Program-made: the position numbers and the translations under genes
The notes under the pieces: generated by a model
What the model was told of the DNA's origin: nothing
Seen by the model: only the letters and a program-made list of their open reading frames with translations
Database searches by the model: none
Shown here: piece after piece, positions 1-10,885 of the stretch
Position numbering within the stretch: position 1 is the first letter of the stretch
Layout of the letters: each line of letters starts with the position of its first letter
Source of the DNA: Dryas octopetala
Taxonomy: Eukaryota > Streptophyta > Magnoliopsida > Rosales > Rosaceae
Assembly: GCA_963921425.1 (NCBI GenBank)
Contig: OY992833.1
Span: 16,037,738-16,101,737 of the forward strand
Length of the DNA: 64,000 nucleotides
Direction: 5' to 3'

Positions 1-270
1 TAAATAATATACTAATTTTATTTAACAGTATTTGCTCCATCGCGCATTATATTTACCTTATATCATATAAAACCTATTATATAATTTAGTTTCTTCAATA
101 TTTTTTATCAATTTAGTAGATAATATGTTAAATAAACATATGGTAAAGTTTCATTAAAAATTTTCATATTTTGATAGCAATTTCGGTCGTTTCCGTTTAA
201 TTTTTGTCGAAATTTAAAAATCGTCGAAATTTTCGTCCAAATTTCCTCAAAATCCGAAATTTAATTCCTT
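1..270. repeat. Left arm of a large imperfect inverted repeat
   Basis: This stretch is the near reverse complement of 3547-3797. The match runs from the 'tatactaattttattt' block near the window start to 'aatttaattcctt' at about 270, with small indels. The inner half is rich in gaaattt/aaatttcg motifs. The arm touches the window edge and may extend further left. A third, forward-oriented relative lies near 4370-4490 and ends in the same 'ccttgg' block, so the arms may be two opposed copies of one dispersed repeat. No coding potential seen. Confidence 0.8.
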
Positions 271-959
271 GGTTAATTATGCCATTCTAATTTTGTTTAT
301 CTTTGAAAAATGCTTCCATTTTGATCATATTAATCATTGTTAATATTTTTTATTAGGAGTAGGACCTATTTGATTCTGGTGGAACTTTTACTATGTGTAT
401 GAGTGTATCTTCTGTTGTTTAAATAAAGGGAAAATTAACAGTTTAGTCCTTCTAACATTTCTTATTTGGAAAAAAAACCTTATGACTATTTTTTTTTCCA
501 AATAAAGCCCTTATTTTTGTAAATAATTAAAGTCATTTGATCATTGTCTTGTCAAGAATTAAATGTCATTATTTTTTTATTTTTTGAGGGTTTAGGATAT
601 GGGTTAACTTTATACCTTCCTAGGGTATAGAATGAGGTTTGTGGAGGCTGCATATTTCCCAAAATCTCAGAGTTAAAACCTAATATAAAGCCGACAAACC
701 AGGGCTTGATAAATAAGTAAAAATGCACTGCCGAACAATCAAAAATGGCCGCCGACCGCTCGACGCCTGGTATGTGTGAAAAAAATAGAAAATGATAGAC
801 CAATATTGTGTAACATTAAATGGTTACAATATTATTGGACTTTAGTTAGAATTTTAAAATGCACAAGGCTTTATTCAGTATATTATAAAATTAAAGGATC
901 TAAATAGAAGTCTGCCTTAAATAAATTTCATTTATGTCTAAATATATTTGTATTTGATT
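271..959. other. AT-rich intergenic spacer
   Basis: No gene is supported. The stretch at 420-560 has a 'gggaaaattaacagtttagtcc' style start, and 832-910 is weakly complementary to it, which may be an eroded MITE. The short minus-strand reading frame at 552-803 has no recognisable domain. Confidence 0.4.
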
Positions 960-987
960 TGTGTGTGTGTGTGTGTGTGTGTGTGTA
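960..987. repeat. (GT)n microsatellite
   Basis: An uninterrupted run of about 13-14 GT dinucleotides is visible. The short reading frame that starts inside it is an artefact of the repeat. Confidence 0.95.
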
Positions 988-1570
988 GTCCTTGAGGATT
1001 TAAAAAAGAATAATGAAAGTGTTTTGGCAGGCAATTTGGGAAATGTCATAAGAATAAACATAAGTTTTCAAAAATTATGGAAGAATTTTTACGCTGAGAA
1101 AAAAAAAATGGTTTGGCAGTTCAACTCACTTCATTTTAAAATCTTGTCATGTCTATGTATTATGTTGATACAATCAGTTTATCTAATGCATGACTTGAAA
1201 TTATTTATTCATGTGTCAAATGATATTTTTGGTCCATATAGTTTGAACTATTCTCACTTTAGTCGAAAAAGTTTCAGTCAAAATTCTCGTGATTTACCTT
1301 AGTTTACAATCAAGGAGAAATTTGTTAATCTTCCCTTTTTTTATGATTAAGATGTTATAGTAACATGATGACTCCAAACTCTACGCGAAATCACCAAAAT
1401 ATCAATATCCATATCCATATCAATCTAGGGCTGCCATGTCATCATATCATTGAAAAATCAATAGATTTACGAATTTAGCCTAGATTGTAATATAAAATAA
1501 ACTCTTACAATTTATTAAAACTTTTTGAATCATATGAACTAAAGTGAAAAGTAGCCTAACCATTTGGCTT
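988..1570. other. AT-rich spacer, nothing recognised
   Basis: Low-complexity AT-rich sequence with no domain-bearing frame and no repeat with defined ends. Confidence 0.5.
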
Positions 1571-1587
1571 AAAATATAGTTTGGCCT

Positions 1588-1747
1588 GCAGCCGAGTTCA
1601 AGTCTCTAGTTCGACTTTTGAAGCCAAACAGTAAGGGAGGTAAAATCCCTTATAAATCCCCTAGGCCCGGCGTGGATTGCCTACTTTTCACCGGTTCAAG
1701 GGATTAGTCTGGTGTGTGAAAGCTGGCCTAGGACACCCTCAGTTACC
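1588..1747 (+). mobile_element. tRNA-derived SINE, 5'-truncated, with 17-bp TSD
   Basis: A 160-bp insertion is flanked by an exact 17-bp direct repeat, aaaatatagtttggcct, at 1571-1587 and 1748-1764. Inside, a B-box-like 'gttcaagtctc' lies near the left end. The right half (ggattagtctggtgtg ... agctggcctaggacaccc) resembles the 3' body shared by several plant SINE families. A clear A box was not found, so the 5' end is probably truncated. A long perfect TSD and a short noncoding body point to LINE-assisted retroposition. The family name is not assigned. Confidence 0.75.
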
Positions 1748-1764
1748 AAAATATAGTTTGGCCT

Positions 1765-2539
1765 TATTTTAATATGTGTTGTCCTTTAGTTGTTAGAGCT
1801 TCCAACCAATGTCCATAACTTTGAGGTCGTTGCAAGAGTTGGATTCCTAAGTTTACCTCAAATGAGCTGGATATGAGATTTTTTTAGTAGATATTGATTT
1901 GGAGGCCTATTTATGAGCATTAGACCTTTTTTATTATTTATTTTGTGCATGATGATTTTAGGTTTAATTACTTGGGGCAAAAGAGATCTAGTAGACTCAG
2001 AGTAAGGATAAAAAGTTGACTTCTTCCCTATTGCGTAAGCATCAAGTATGGGGCTACTTCTAGATGTTAGGAAATAGAACTGAAGGGCATTAATTTGCAG
2101 TGAACTCCAATGTTATTTTCCAGTTTTGATTTTTTTTTTTTTCTTTTAATGAACTACAAGAAAATCATATTAATAATTCCAATCTTCCTTTTAATTCCAA
2201 CTATACTTGAACAACTTGCTGAAAGCTTATATATGAAAACTGAGGTATATGACAACTCTGAATTGAAGGCAAGTCTATGTACCAAAGCAAAACAGAGCAT
2301 TGAAAAGTACACGTCAACGAAAGAAGACACAATAAACCAATTTCCAGTATAAAAAAAAATGATCTTCAAATTCCAAGAATTCCTACTAAAATACTGCCAA
2401 ATAGAACACCAATTAATGGCCTTGCAAGTTGCAAGCAAATAAGGAACTAATATTTTCCGTTGATCATCATTCACAATTCTGGTCAATGAATTAAAGCCTC
2501 AAAGTCAAAGATGAAAAACAAAAAACCTCCACTAAATCA
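1765..2539. other. Spacer left of the acidic repeat gene
   Basis: No coding region is supported. The two short frames at 2110-2352 (+) and 2154-2486 (-) overlap each other and show no domain. Part of this stretch could be 3' UTR of the minus-strand gene that ends at 2540, but no polyadenylation site was established. Confidence 0.4.
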
Positions 2540-3230
2540 TTATTCATAAAGGAACGGCCTCTTGGTTATGAACCTGCAATATGGTGATACTTTGTCTTCT
2601 TCTTCTTCCTCTTTCTCGGACATGAAATGCCTGTTCATAATATGCAGTTTCACATACTTCTCTTCCGACTTATGACTATGATTCTTGATGAATGCATTCT
2701 CGGGAATCTCAATCGGTGAGTCAGGAACAATGCCGGTGTTCGAGTTCAGGGCCTCTTCTTCTTCAGAGCTTCTTTCAAATTCTTCGTTGAGAACTTGTTT
2801 CAATGTCACAGGCCATGGGGGTGATGCTACAGGGTTTTGGACATACTCACCGCCAATCTTTATCCAGTCTTTCCCAAATGTCACTGCCCAAGAGAATTCT
2901 CTCTTCTCACCTTGATTCTTCACATTCTGTTCAGATGACATTTTCCCAGACTTCTCTCTGTTTGGTCCGCTTTCCTGGAAAATTTCCCAGATGGGTCTTT
3001 CTGCTTTCGCTTCTTCTTCGTGCATATTCCGGGATTTCTCTTTGTTTGGCCCGCTTTCCTGGAAAATTTCCGAGATGGGTCTCTCTGCTTTTTCTTCTTC
3101 TTCTTGCGTTTTCCTAGATTTCTATTTGTTTGGTCCGCTTTCCTGGAAAATTTTCCAGATGGGTCTTTGTGCTTCTTCTTCTTGCTCTCTGGGTAATGGA
3201 ATTGGGAATGTTGCTAACGACTTCGTATGA
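2540..3230 (-). pseudogene. Acidic Lys/Glu-rich hypothetical protein with internal 28-aa repeats
   Basis: I do not recognise the family. From the Met codon at 3025 the frame gives 161 residues. It is charged, with a glutamate run near the C-terminus, and has a middle block (FSWAVTFGKDWIKIGGEYV) followed by a Pro-rich segment. The same frame continues upstream through two more copies of a 28-residue unit built on P-I-W-x-I-F-Q-E-S-G-P-N. The 84-bp DNA units start near 2961, 3045 and 3129. The most upstream unit contains an in-frame TAG (about 3125) where the other units have GAG. No ATG lies in frame upstream of that stop before about 3230. Either translation starts at 3025 and the outer repeats are 5' UTR, or the gene has been inactivated. 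It sits between the arms of the large inverted repeat. A nuclear or plastid role cannot be inferred. Confidence 0.45.
2955..3206 (-). repeat. 84-bp tandem repeat, three units
   Basis: The block tttggyccgctttcctgg recurs at 2961, 3045 and 3129, exactly 84 bp apart each time. Flanking sequence in each unit is also conserved (the 'agatgggtct' block and a cttctt run). The unit length is a multiple of three, so it repeats 28 residues in the minus-strand frame. Confidence 0.9.
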
Positions 3231-3546
3231 TATGGGTAGCGAAGAGAAGAGTCGGTGTTTGTTGGGTGTTAAAATTTGGAGGGAAAAAGCAAAAGAGATG
3301 GCCCATTCGTAACGGTTAACGGCTTTCTGTTTTGAGTTCTTGAAAACAAATTTATAAAGGGTTTTTTTATTATTAATTTGGAAATTGAAAATACCATAAA
3401 ATTTCAAGAGATTTATTTCCCTTTTTTTTTTTTGGAGTGGCGGGGGATGGGGAATAGTACTTCAATGAGAAAGCAAGCCAACGAAGGCATCAACAGAGAC
3501 TGAAGTGATGAGTAAGTCCGACTTCCATGTCTAATAGACTTTAAGG
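3231..3546. other. Probable upstream region of the acidic repeat gene
   Basis: A spacer between the minus-strand hypothetical gene and the right inverted arm. No convincing TATA box or domain-bearing frame was seen. A T-rich tract lies near 3420-3432. Confidence 0.3.
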
Positions 3547-3797
3547 AAGGAATAAAATTTCGGGTTTCGAGGTTCGAAGATTTTTAAATTTTGACAAAAA
3601 TTCGACAAAAACGACGGAAATTACTATCAAAATACGGAAATTTTGAATGAAACTTTACCATATATTTATTTAACATATTATCTACTACATTGATAAAAAA
3701 CATTGAAAAAACCAAATTATATGGTAGGTTGCATGTGATATGTGATGAATATAATGCGCGTTGGAGGCAAATACTATTAAATAAAATTAGTATATTC
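3547..3797. repeat. Right arm of the large inverted repeat
   Basis: The reverse complement matches 1-270 over almost its whole length. Landmarks include 'attccttt/aaggaat', 'atatggtaaagtttcat', 'taacatattatctac' and the terminal 'actaattttattt'. Differences are scattered substitutions and short indels, notably within the gaaatttcg-rich half. Confidence 0.8.
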
Positions 3798-4369
3798 TTT
3801 AGGATATGATAGAAAATATTAGGGTTTAGGCCCTTTAGGGTAATAAAAATGCATTAAAGTTTAGAATTTAAAAACAACTAAACGAAACCCCAAAAAAGCC
3901 GAATCAAATCTCAAATCCTTTTTTTTCTTTTCAATTGCCCAAAGGCCCCAAACCCTAATTAACCCTAAATATATTTTCTTTTCTTTCCTTCTTTTCTCTT
4001 TCTTCCCTTTTCTTCCCTGACGCCTTTTCTTCCCTTGACTTATCACTTGTCTAGTTATCTTCTTCTCTCTTTTTTTTTGGTCGAAGACTTATCCTCTTCC
4101 TCTAGCTCTAGTTCATTTCTCTCTCCTCCTTCCAGTATTTTGCATCTCCTCGCTCCGCAGTCCTCCCACTCCCTCCCCAATCTCTCCTCCTCTTCCTCCT
4201 TCTCTTCCTCCTCTCCATCTCAGATCTCTTCTCTTTCTCATGACTCTTACACAAAGTTTGGATCTCTTTCAAGACCACAAAACAGAATTACCGAGCTTGA
4301 AAAAATGAAGGGGACCTGAGAAATAGATAGGGGAAAGCAGAGGAAGAGCTGCTGTAAGTGAGCAAAATT
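3798..4369. other. Pyrimidine-rich tract, no gene supported
   Basis: From about 3955 to 4235 the plus strand is strongly C+T-rich (ttcttcc/tcctcct runs). It produces an apparent Ser/Leu-rich frame at 4035-4319 that looks like translated low complexity. It may be a 5' UTR-like or regulatory tract of a lost gene, but no downstream coding exon was found. Confidence 0.45.
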
Positions 4370-4490
4370 CCATCAAATTTCGCCAAAATTTTCGAAATTT
4401 CGATAACTTCGGCGAAATATTGACGAAATATCAACGAACAGGTGATAAAATTTCCATGACCCCAAAAATCGAAATTTTATACCTTGGCTT
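4370..4490 (+). repeat. Third, partial copy of the gaaatttcg-rich repeat
   Basis: This segment is rich in aaatttcg/cgaaatttt and ends in a 'cgaaattttataccttgg' block comparable to the inner end of the left arm at 230-272. The resemblance is local and imperfect, so membership in the same family is inferred. Confidence 0.4.
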
Positions 4491-5016
4491 TAAGTAAAAA
4501 TATGCATGACTTTATTCATCTCCATACTGAAGTATTTATAAGAGTATAAACATACAAACATTGTTCAACAAGGAAATCTATACAAGGAAAGTAAGGAAAA
4601 ACAAACTAATGCATACAATTAGTAATCTTAGACAAATTAGGACTCATGCCAACATAATGAAATCATAACAATGAAATCATGAAGATGTGGAAGGTATTAT
4701 ATTTTTATTGCTTAATTTTAAGGTTTTTTTTACACATTTACCACCAAGACTAAGCACATTGTCCATACATATCACCTATAAAAAAAGGGTTCGTTAATTA
4801 ACTTAACTACAAGGTACTGGCAAATTTTTAATTTAACCAAAACCACCCAAACCCAATAACTTACTTACAGCCCACCTTCCAGAAGACCCAAGACAAGAGG
4901 CGCCACCTATGTCTCCTGAAATGCTGTGTTGCTTCTGCCCCCAGCCTCTAAGGCAATTTCTTGAGGTTGCAATGAACATGAAATTTGAGGAAGAGCCTAT
5001 AACCGACGCACTCAGG
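4491..5016. other. Noncoding spacer with decayed repeat sequence
   Basis: The segment at 4735-4790 (taccaccaagacta ... atatcacct) resembles 14083-14115, so both may be pieces of one old repeat. The short minus frame at 4833-5021 has no domain. Confidence 0.35.
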
Positions 5017-5640
5017 TCCACAATCTACTTGCACACCTATGAGTAATCAACTAGTGATATATAATTTTTTGTTTTTAAATATCTTTCCAATTATATTTAT
5101 ATTAATTATTTATCATTTTCAATTTTTTTGTTTACTGATTTTTTTTGTTTCATATATTTATGAATGATTTGTACTGTTTTGATTACTTGGTTTGTTATTT
5201 TCTTTTGTTCTTTTGGTGACTTGAGATCTATTTTGTGTTTTGTTTGATTTTTTGTACATGATTTTGCTTGTTTTATTTTTAAATTGACTGAGATTTTGTC
5301 TATTATTTTGATGCAGTTTTAGTTTTCTGTTACAGTTTCAGTCACAGTTTTAGTTCGCAATTTATTTTCTGATTAGTTAAGTTTCAATATTTTAAAGTTT
5401 ATCCTTATTTTTTGTTGAATGACAAATATAAATGGTCTTAATTTATTGTTTTTGTTTTGAACAGTACCATGTTGTGGATAAGTTTGTTTAAATTTTTAAA
5501 AACTTAATTTCAAAGTTTGGTTGATTTTAATAATAAACTGGCATTCTTTGTAGAGATGATTTAAAAAAAAAAAAATTCTATTCTTGCTGGTAGGTGTGCA
5601 AGTAGATTGTGGGCGTGAGTGTTATGGCTTATGGGGTTCA
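4985..5640. repeat. Inverted repeat, ~40-bp arms around ~560 bp
   Basis: A 21-bp perfect inverted match, built on acaatctacttgcacacc, lies at about 5018-5038 and 5592-5612. Weaker complementarity extends outward on both sides (cataag/ataacc and cactca blocks). The interior is T-rich and noncoding. It could be a decayed TIR element or two opposed fragments of a repeat. No TSD was identified. Confidence 0.5.
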
Positions 5641-8510
5641 TCATGTAGTGTAGGGAAGTGTGCAGTATGAGTGTACGTGCTACATGAACGGTAAAAACAT
5701 AAATATGCAACTCATAAAATGCCACACATCAAGCTAAACAGGCTGACATATCTGATTATTAATTTTTATTACCTTATTATTACATATAATCAATTGGTGC
5801 ACTAGAGATTAAACATGCATCCTATAGTAATTATTGTAATTTGGTATTTGGTGGCACATCAGCCTAACTTACTAAGTTAAAACCACACTCAGTAACATGA
5901 CCCTAATTTTCGTTTAAATGTTGAGTAAGTGACTTATCAACCAGACATAAATCTGAATCTCCGATTGACACTACAAACAAACACACCAATGACACAAACA
6001 ACTTATCACAAATGCATTCAACAAACGAGTGACAACCTAAACACTCAAAAAACTCATCACAATAGGCATCCCGATGCTATCAACAACTAAAGTGGTGTGT
6101 GGATAGATTTGCAAATTTCATTTAGCATTCAAGAGTTTAAGTTGTCATACTGAAGTGAAGTATGTGTTCTTGTGTTTATGTTTTCATTTTAATAATAAGC
6201 AACACAAGAGAAACAAGTAAGGTAGAAGATACAAGATTGTTCACCCAGAAAAACCACTAAAGAGTTAAAAAATGGGGGTCTTTTTCAGCTAACTGGGCAA
6301 TCCATTATCAAGTATTTCAAAGTATTTCAATACAAGAAATCACACAAACAAGTTCAATCACTTAAGTCCTAACTCTAAGTGACAGCTCCTTATCCTTGTG
6401 CTACCTTGTGCAAACATCTTGAGCAAAGCAATTAGTCAATCATGTCATTGGCAGCTCCTCCTTGAGCTCTTCAAAGCACGGCATCGACGGCAACCAAGCG
6501 AAGTGGATCCAACGAAAGTGCAATGAGATGCAAGTATGGATTCTATAAAAATCAGCTCCCTCAAGTTACAAAACTTAAAGAAGTCGATGGAGAATCCAAA
6601 ATTTAAAATCTATATGATTGTTTGATGATGATGAAGAACACACAAAGCACACTCAGATTTTAGAAATCAATTTTTTCATAAGAAAAAAAAATTTCTTCAC
6701 TGGTATAACTAGCACACTCTCTCTAAAATGCCCAAGGTGTAAAATGCAAAAATGAAAAAGGTGAGAAGAGAGTGTGTGTCGTACCTATATTTTGATCAAA
6801 ACCATTCTCACCTAATTTGGACACTTGGAGGATTCTTACTTGGTTTAGCTAGAAGACAAAGCTAGCAAAAGGAATATCCAAGTTATATACCATGGAGATA
6901 TAAGGATGAGAATGATGATGTGGCTGAAGAAAGAGATAGGAATTTTCACTACTATGTGCATGAGAGTGTGTAAGTGATGATGAATAGTGCACATGAGAAT
7001 GTATTAAAACATATGTCTGAAGGCATGTTCACTGCACATGACCATTAATCAAGAATGAGCTTGCATACAAGTAGAGTCTTGTGAAATCAAAATGGGCAAC
7101 GTGTAATGGGCTTGACGCATTAAACATGTAACGGACCCACTTACAAACACACTCACATTCAGCACATGTCATTTTAAATAATGAAAATAAAGTCTGAAAA
7201 TTTTTTAAAGACTCATCAAAACATGTAAAAATATGATGCATGAAATGCATTTTAGCTTAGAGCATAAGGTCTTTGAACTTCAATCTTAATATCTTCAACC
7301 TAAAAATCAAATCTTAAGAAAATAAAATTCTGAGAGCTTGTTGAATGCGACAATGGTTGAAAGATTACAATGTTTTTGGTAAGAAGAAGCCAATTTCTAA
7401 ATGCCTAGAACTAACAATTATTTCTTAAAAAACTTTTGGCCAATTACCACCCATATTTTGCAAATGGTGCTAATATAGAACCTACCGTTATATTCTGTTT
7501 AATTTTCTGTTGAGTCTAAGGATATTTTTCGTCAATTCATACATAAAATATAAATCTAAACTAAAATTAAAAACACTTCAAAATAACTATTTTTCGTAGA
7601 AATATTTATTTTATAAATTAAAGAATTTTAAATACCCATAAGAAAAAGAGTTGATTTTGAATCTTGAAGATTAATCTGAATTGCAAATGTTGAATTGATT
7701 TCAAATTTGGAATCTTCATATGTAAAATCTTGAACAAAAAAGAAAAAGAGTAGATTTTTAGCTTGGTATCAACAGGTGGTTGAAAAAAAAAAAAAACAGA
7801 CCAATGGTGGTGTAAAATGTTGATATTGTAAGATGCAGAAAAAAAAAATGGTCAGTGCTCAACATGGACACTTAGGGCTTTCATTAAACTGGACCAGTCT
7901 ATTACCGTGTTTTTTAAGATAGGCCATTCTATCAGCCTAATATTGATTTTTGAAGTTGAAAATGAAAACCCTTCTAAAATGGCCATTCTCTTTGGAAATA
8001 GTGAAATAGTAATATTTTCTACACTCTGCAGAGTGTGGAACAGAAACAAAGGAGGGTGAATAGAGCTCCTCTATTTTTTCCTCTATGTACCAAATAAAAT
8101 AAGATCATTTACATAAAAATCAATAAAACATTTCATTATTACATATTAGTCAATGTATTATTTCATAATACCAATTTACTCACTATTTACCAAAATGGAA
8201 TAAAAGGGAATTGTGGATCCTAAAAACCGGCCTCAAAAGACTCTTATAATTGCTACCACTGCCATCTTGCTGACACATTGTCAATGTCATCTTTTCCACT
8301 TTTCTAAACCTTAAATATGGTGACTGTGTAAATAGTTACTGATTTTGAATCACACAAACCCTAGATATGATGACTTTGTGACAGTCATTGATTTGGAATT
8401 ACAGATTCATTAATTTTGAATTAGTACTGATTTTGAATCACACATAGTCACTGAATTTTGAATCATTGTCTTTGATTTTAATTTCTTAATTCTAATACCA
8501 AATTTTTTTA
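5641..8510. other. Long AT-rich intergenic region
   Basis: No frame in this region shows a protein domain. The sequence is AT-rich with short poly-A runs (7780, 7839). Nothing with defined ends was identified. The minus frames at 7029-7250 and 7852-8049 are short and unsupported. Confidence 0.5.
8339..8470. repeat. Local short repeats upstream of a TATA-like site
   Basis: The string ctgattttgaatcacaca appears at 8339 and about 8427. Related 'gaattttgaatca' variants lie between and after these copies. The repeats sit 80-180 bp upstream of a TATATATAG sequence near 8518. Confidence 0.5.
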
Positions 8511-8629
8511 CCCTGGCTATATATAGAAATCCTAACTATTTTTAATTTTTCTTCACAAATTTCTCACCTAAGTGCTCTAGAGAAGAGGGTTGAAGCAACT
8601 CGTCTCTCTCTCGATTTCCGCCTCGGGAA

Positions 8630-8785
8630 TGGCTAAGTCTACCGTTGTGATGGAAATTATTGGCCACTATAGACCACCAAATTTTCATTCTCAACCACCG
8701 TGGAATCAAGGACCTTCACCTCCACTGTGGATGAAAAAGTATATCAAACTCAGTTCAACCAAATATATCAGAGACAAACCTTAAT
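8630..8785 (+). CDS. Possible short ORF of 51 codons (weak)
   Basis: An ATG at 8630 in good plant context (gggaATGGCT) opens a 51-residue frame rich in Pro, Trp and His in its middle. A TATA-like sequence (ctatatatagaaa) lies about 110 bp upstream, which would leave a leader of roughly 80 bases. No family, signal peptide or membrane segment is recognised. It could be the first exon of a lost gene or a chance frame. The upstream Met at 8590 is less well placed. Confidence 0.2.
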
Positions 8786-8789
8786 GAAT

Positions 8790-9705
8790 AGCTAAAAATA
8801 ATATAAAAAACCTGAGAATAAAACATGTTCTAAATTTCTAATGAACTATGTTTGACCAAAGTTGATTTCATATTAACTTAATTACGCCTACTTTTAAAGG
8901 AGAAGGATCCATGACACATAGTTTTGACACAAGTTTTTAATGAGGCCCATTCCACATAGGATTTCAACGATTCAAACCGTTTATTTTTTATATCTTTATT
9001 AAGGGATTATCTTTGCAAAAAATTAGGTAAATCGGAATCCATTTACCATATAAGATTAAATGATCAATATTTTAAGTATTTATTTTATTGACCATTTAGC
9101 ATAGATTACATCAAAATGGATTTGGGACGAGTCATACCTAACAGATCCTCAGAAAGAACAAAGAAACAGAAGGAGAAGGATCGAGGAGGAGTTATATTTG
9201 ATGATTCATTTTGTTAGTTAATTCCTGACTTCATCTGTTCACTGTGCAATCCAAGTCCCCACAACAGTACCCATAATTTTCTTTGCTGAAGTATTAATAT
9301 ATATCCAGCTCATTAAATGGAACAGGAGTTCCCAAGAAATTCATGAATAGATCATTTTTGTTTGTTAAATAATTTGGTCTTTTCCCTATTTGTGATAATA
9401 GTATGTTTTCATTTTATTTTCTTTCCCTTTTTTTTTCCTTTTAATATTCTCTTGGTCATCGCTGCATTAATTTGAAACAACAACCGGAAGGATTCTCGAA
9501 ACACTTAAGAATTCCAATAACAAGAAAAAGTGGTTTGCTTCTGAGTAATGCAACCAATTTTGTGTTCCCCATCGAAGTAACAATTTCTAACTTCTTAAAA
9601 TTGATTGTGTTATAATTATGTGTATGTTTTTAAAAGAATTGAGCCACTATATAGGCTCACTAATTTGGAGCTTAATAATTTTGTTGATTGACAAAGGATA
9701 CAAAT
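8790..9705. other. AT-rich intergenic spacer
   Basis: No gene, repeat with defined ends or RNA gene is visible. Confidence 0.5.
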
Positions 9706-9942
9706 TTTAATGGAAAGAGAAAATTACAGATTTAGTCCACTTATTTTGTACCTAGTTCAATTTTGGTCCATGATCTTTTTTAAGTTCTTTTTTGATCCAC
9801 TAATTGTTTCATTTGTTCAATAAAGGTCCAGATTTGTGACTTTAAATCCTTTGGGTTGTGTTTTCTTCAATTATAATTGAAGTATAAGTTATATTTCATT
9901 ATTTCTTAGTCATAAAAACAAATTTGTAGTATTATAATCTAA

Positions 9943-10885
9943 TGGTGCGTTTGGATGAAGCAGTTTGAAATACTAAGGAATTCACAAATGACGGAATTAA
10001 AAATGATGTGATTTAAAATTCTAGAATTTGTAAATTCTCTTGTTTGAATAAATGTAATCATAATAAAATTTAAATACTAAATTTATAGTAGTTTTATAAA
10101 AAACTGATGGTGATGGTGGCAACAATAAAAATGATGCTTGTGGTGAGTTGACGATGGTAGTAGGGGTGATGGCCCATGAGCGGTGGGAGAAATGGTGATG
10201 GCAAAAATTGGGGTATTGAAGGTGGCGGCAACGGCGACATTGGCGGTGGTGGTGGTGGTGATGGTGGTGGCGATGGCGATGACGATGGTGGTCGTGATGG
10301 CACTAGGTGATGGAGGCGGCGACGACGGTGTCAGTGTCGGTGGTGGTGGTGGTGGCAGTGGCAGTGGTGGTGATGGTGGCGACGACGGTGGTGGCAGTAA
10401 TGGCGGCTGTGGTGGTGGCGGCGGAGGTGGTGTCGGTGTCGGTGGCGGTGGTGGTGGTGACGGTGACGGTGCCGGCGGTGGCGGTCGTAGTGGTGGCAGA
10501 GGTGGTGGTGGTGGCGGCGGCGGAGGTGGTGGCGGTGGTTGTTGTGGTGATGGTGGCGACAAAGGTGGCGGTGGCAGTGGTGGTGACGGTGGTGGTGGTG
10601 GTAACGGCGGCATGGTGGTAGTGGTGGTGTATTGTAATTAATTGACAAGGTGATGGTTGGACACGACCTTTTTTTTTTTTTATAAAAATTAGAATTTTGA
10701 AAATGATACCAATTTAGGTGTAATTTAAACTTGAAATTTATAGCTTTCAAATCCCAAGTTTTTTTCTACATAGAATTTACAAAATTCTATAATTATAGAC
10801 CCAAACAAGGAAATTAGAGCATGTAATTTCTTAAATGCTGAGTTTTGTTTAAATTCCAAATTTTTTTCTCCATCCAAACACACCA
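9943..10885. mobile_element. Tourist-like (PIF/Harbinger) element nested in the MITE
   Basis: The termini are tggtgcgtttggat and its near inverse atccaaacacacca, flanked by a TAA duplication (9940-9942 and 10886-10888). Removing the insert plus one TAA restores a sequence collinear with the paralogous empty site inside copy B at 13136-13674, with no length difference locally. TIR type and 3-bp TAA TSD fit PIF/Harbinger Tourist-like MITEs. The 943-bp body carries a GGT-rich repeat and no transposase. Confidence 0.85.
10095..10630 (+). repeat. GGT/GGC-rich trinucleotide minisatellite
   Basis: About 530 bp of imperfect ggt/ggc/gac triplets. All three plus frames and the minus frames stay open. 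They give long homopolymer-like Gly-, Val-, Pro- or His-rich translations, which is the signature of a simple repeat and not of a gene. The repeat lies wholly within the nested Tourist-like element. Confidence 0.9.

Noticed and set aside
420-910. Possible long-TIR MITE based on a 'cagtttagtcc' start
   Set aside because: The opposite end is only weakly complementary and no duplication was found.
961-1302. 113-codon frame starting in the GT repeat
   Set aside because: The start lies inside a microsatellite and the rest is AT-rich with no recognisable domain.
1560-1620. tRNA gene suggested by 'gttcaagtctc'
   Set aside because: No cloverleaf could be formed. The B-box-like block belongs to the SINE.
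4035-4319. Serine/leucine-rich 94-codon frame
   Set aside because: It follows a C+T-rich low-complexity tract and shows no domain or downstream exon.
10083-10613. Long Pro-rich and Gly-rich frames that look like an extensin or glycine-rich protein
   Set aside because: They are translations of one GGT-type simple repeat, open in several frames on both strands, inside a noncoding Tourist-like element.
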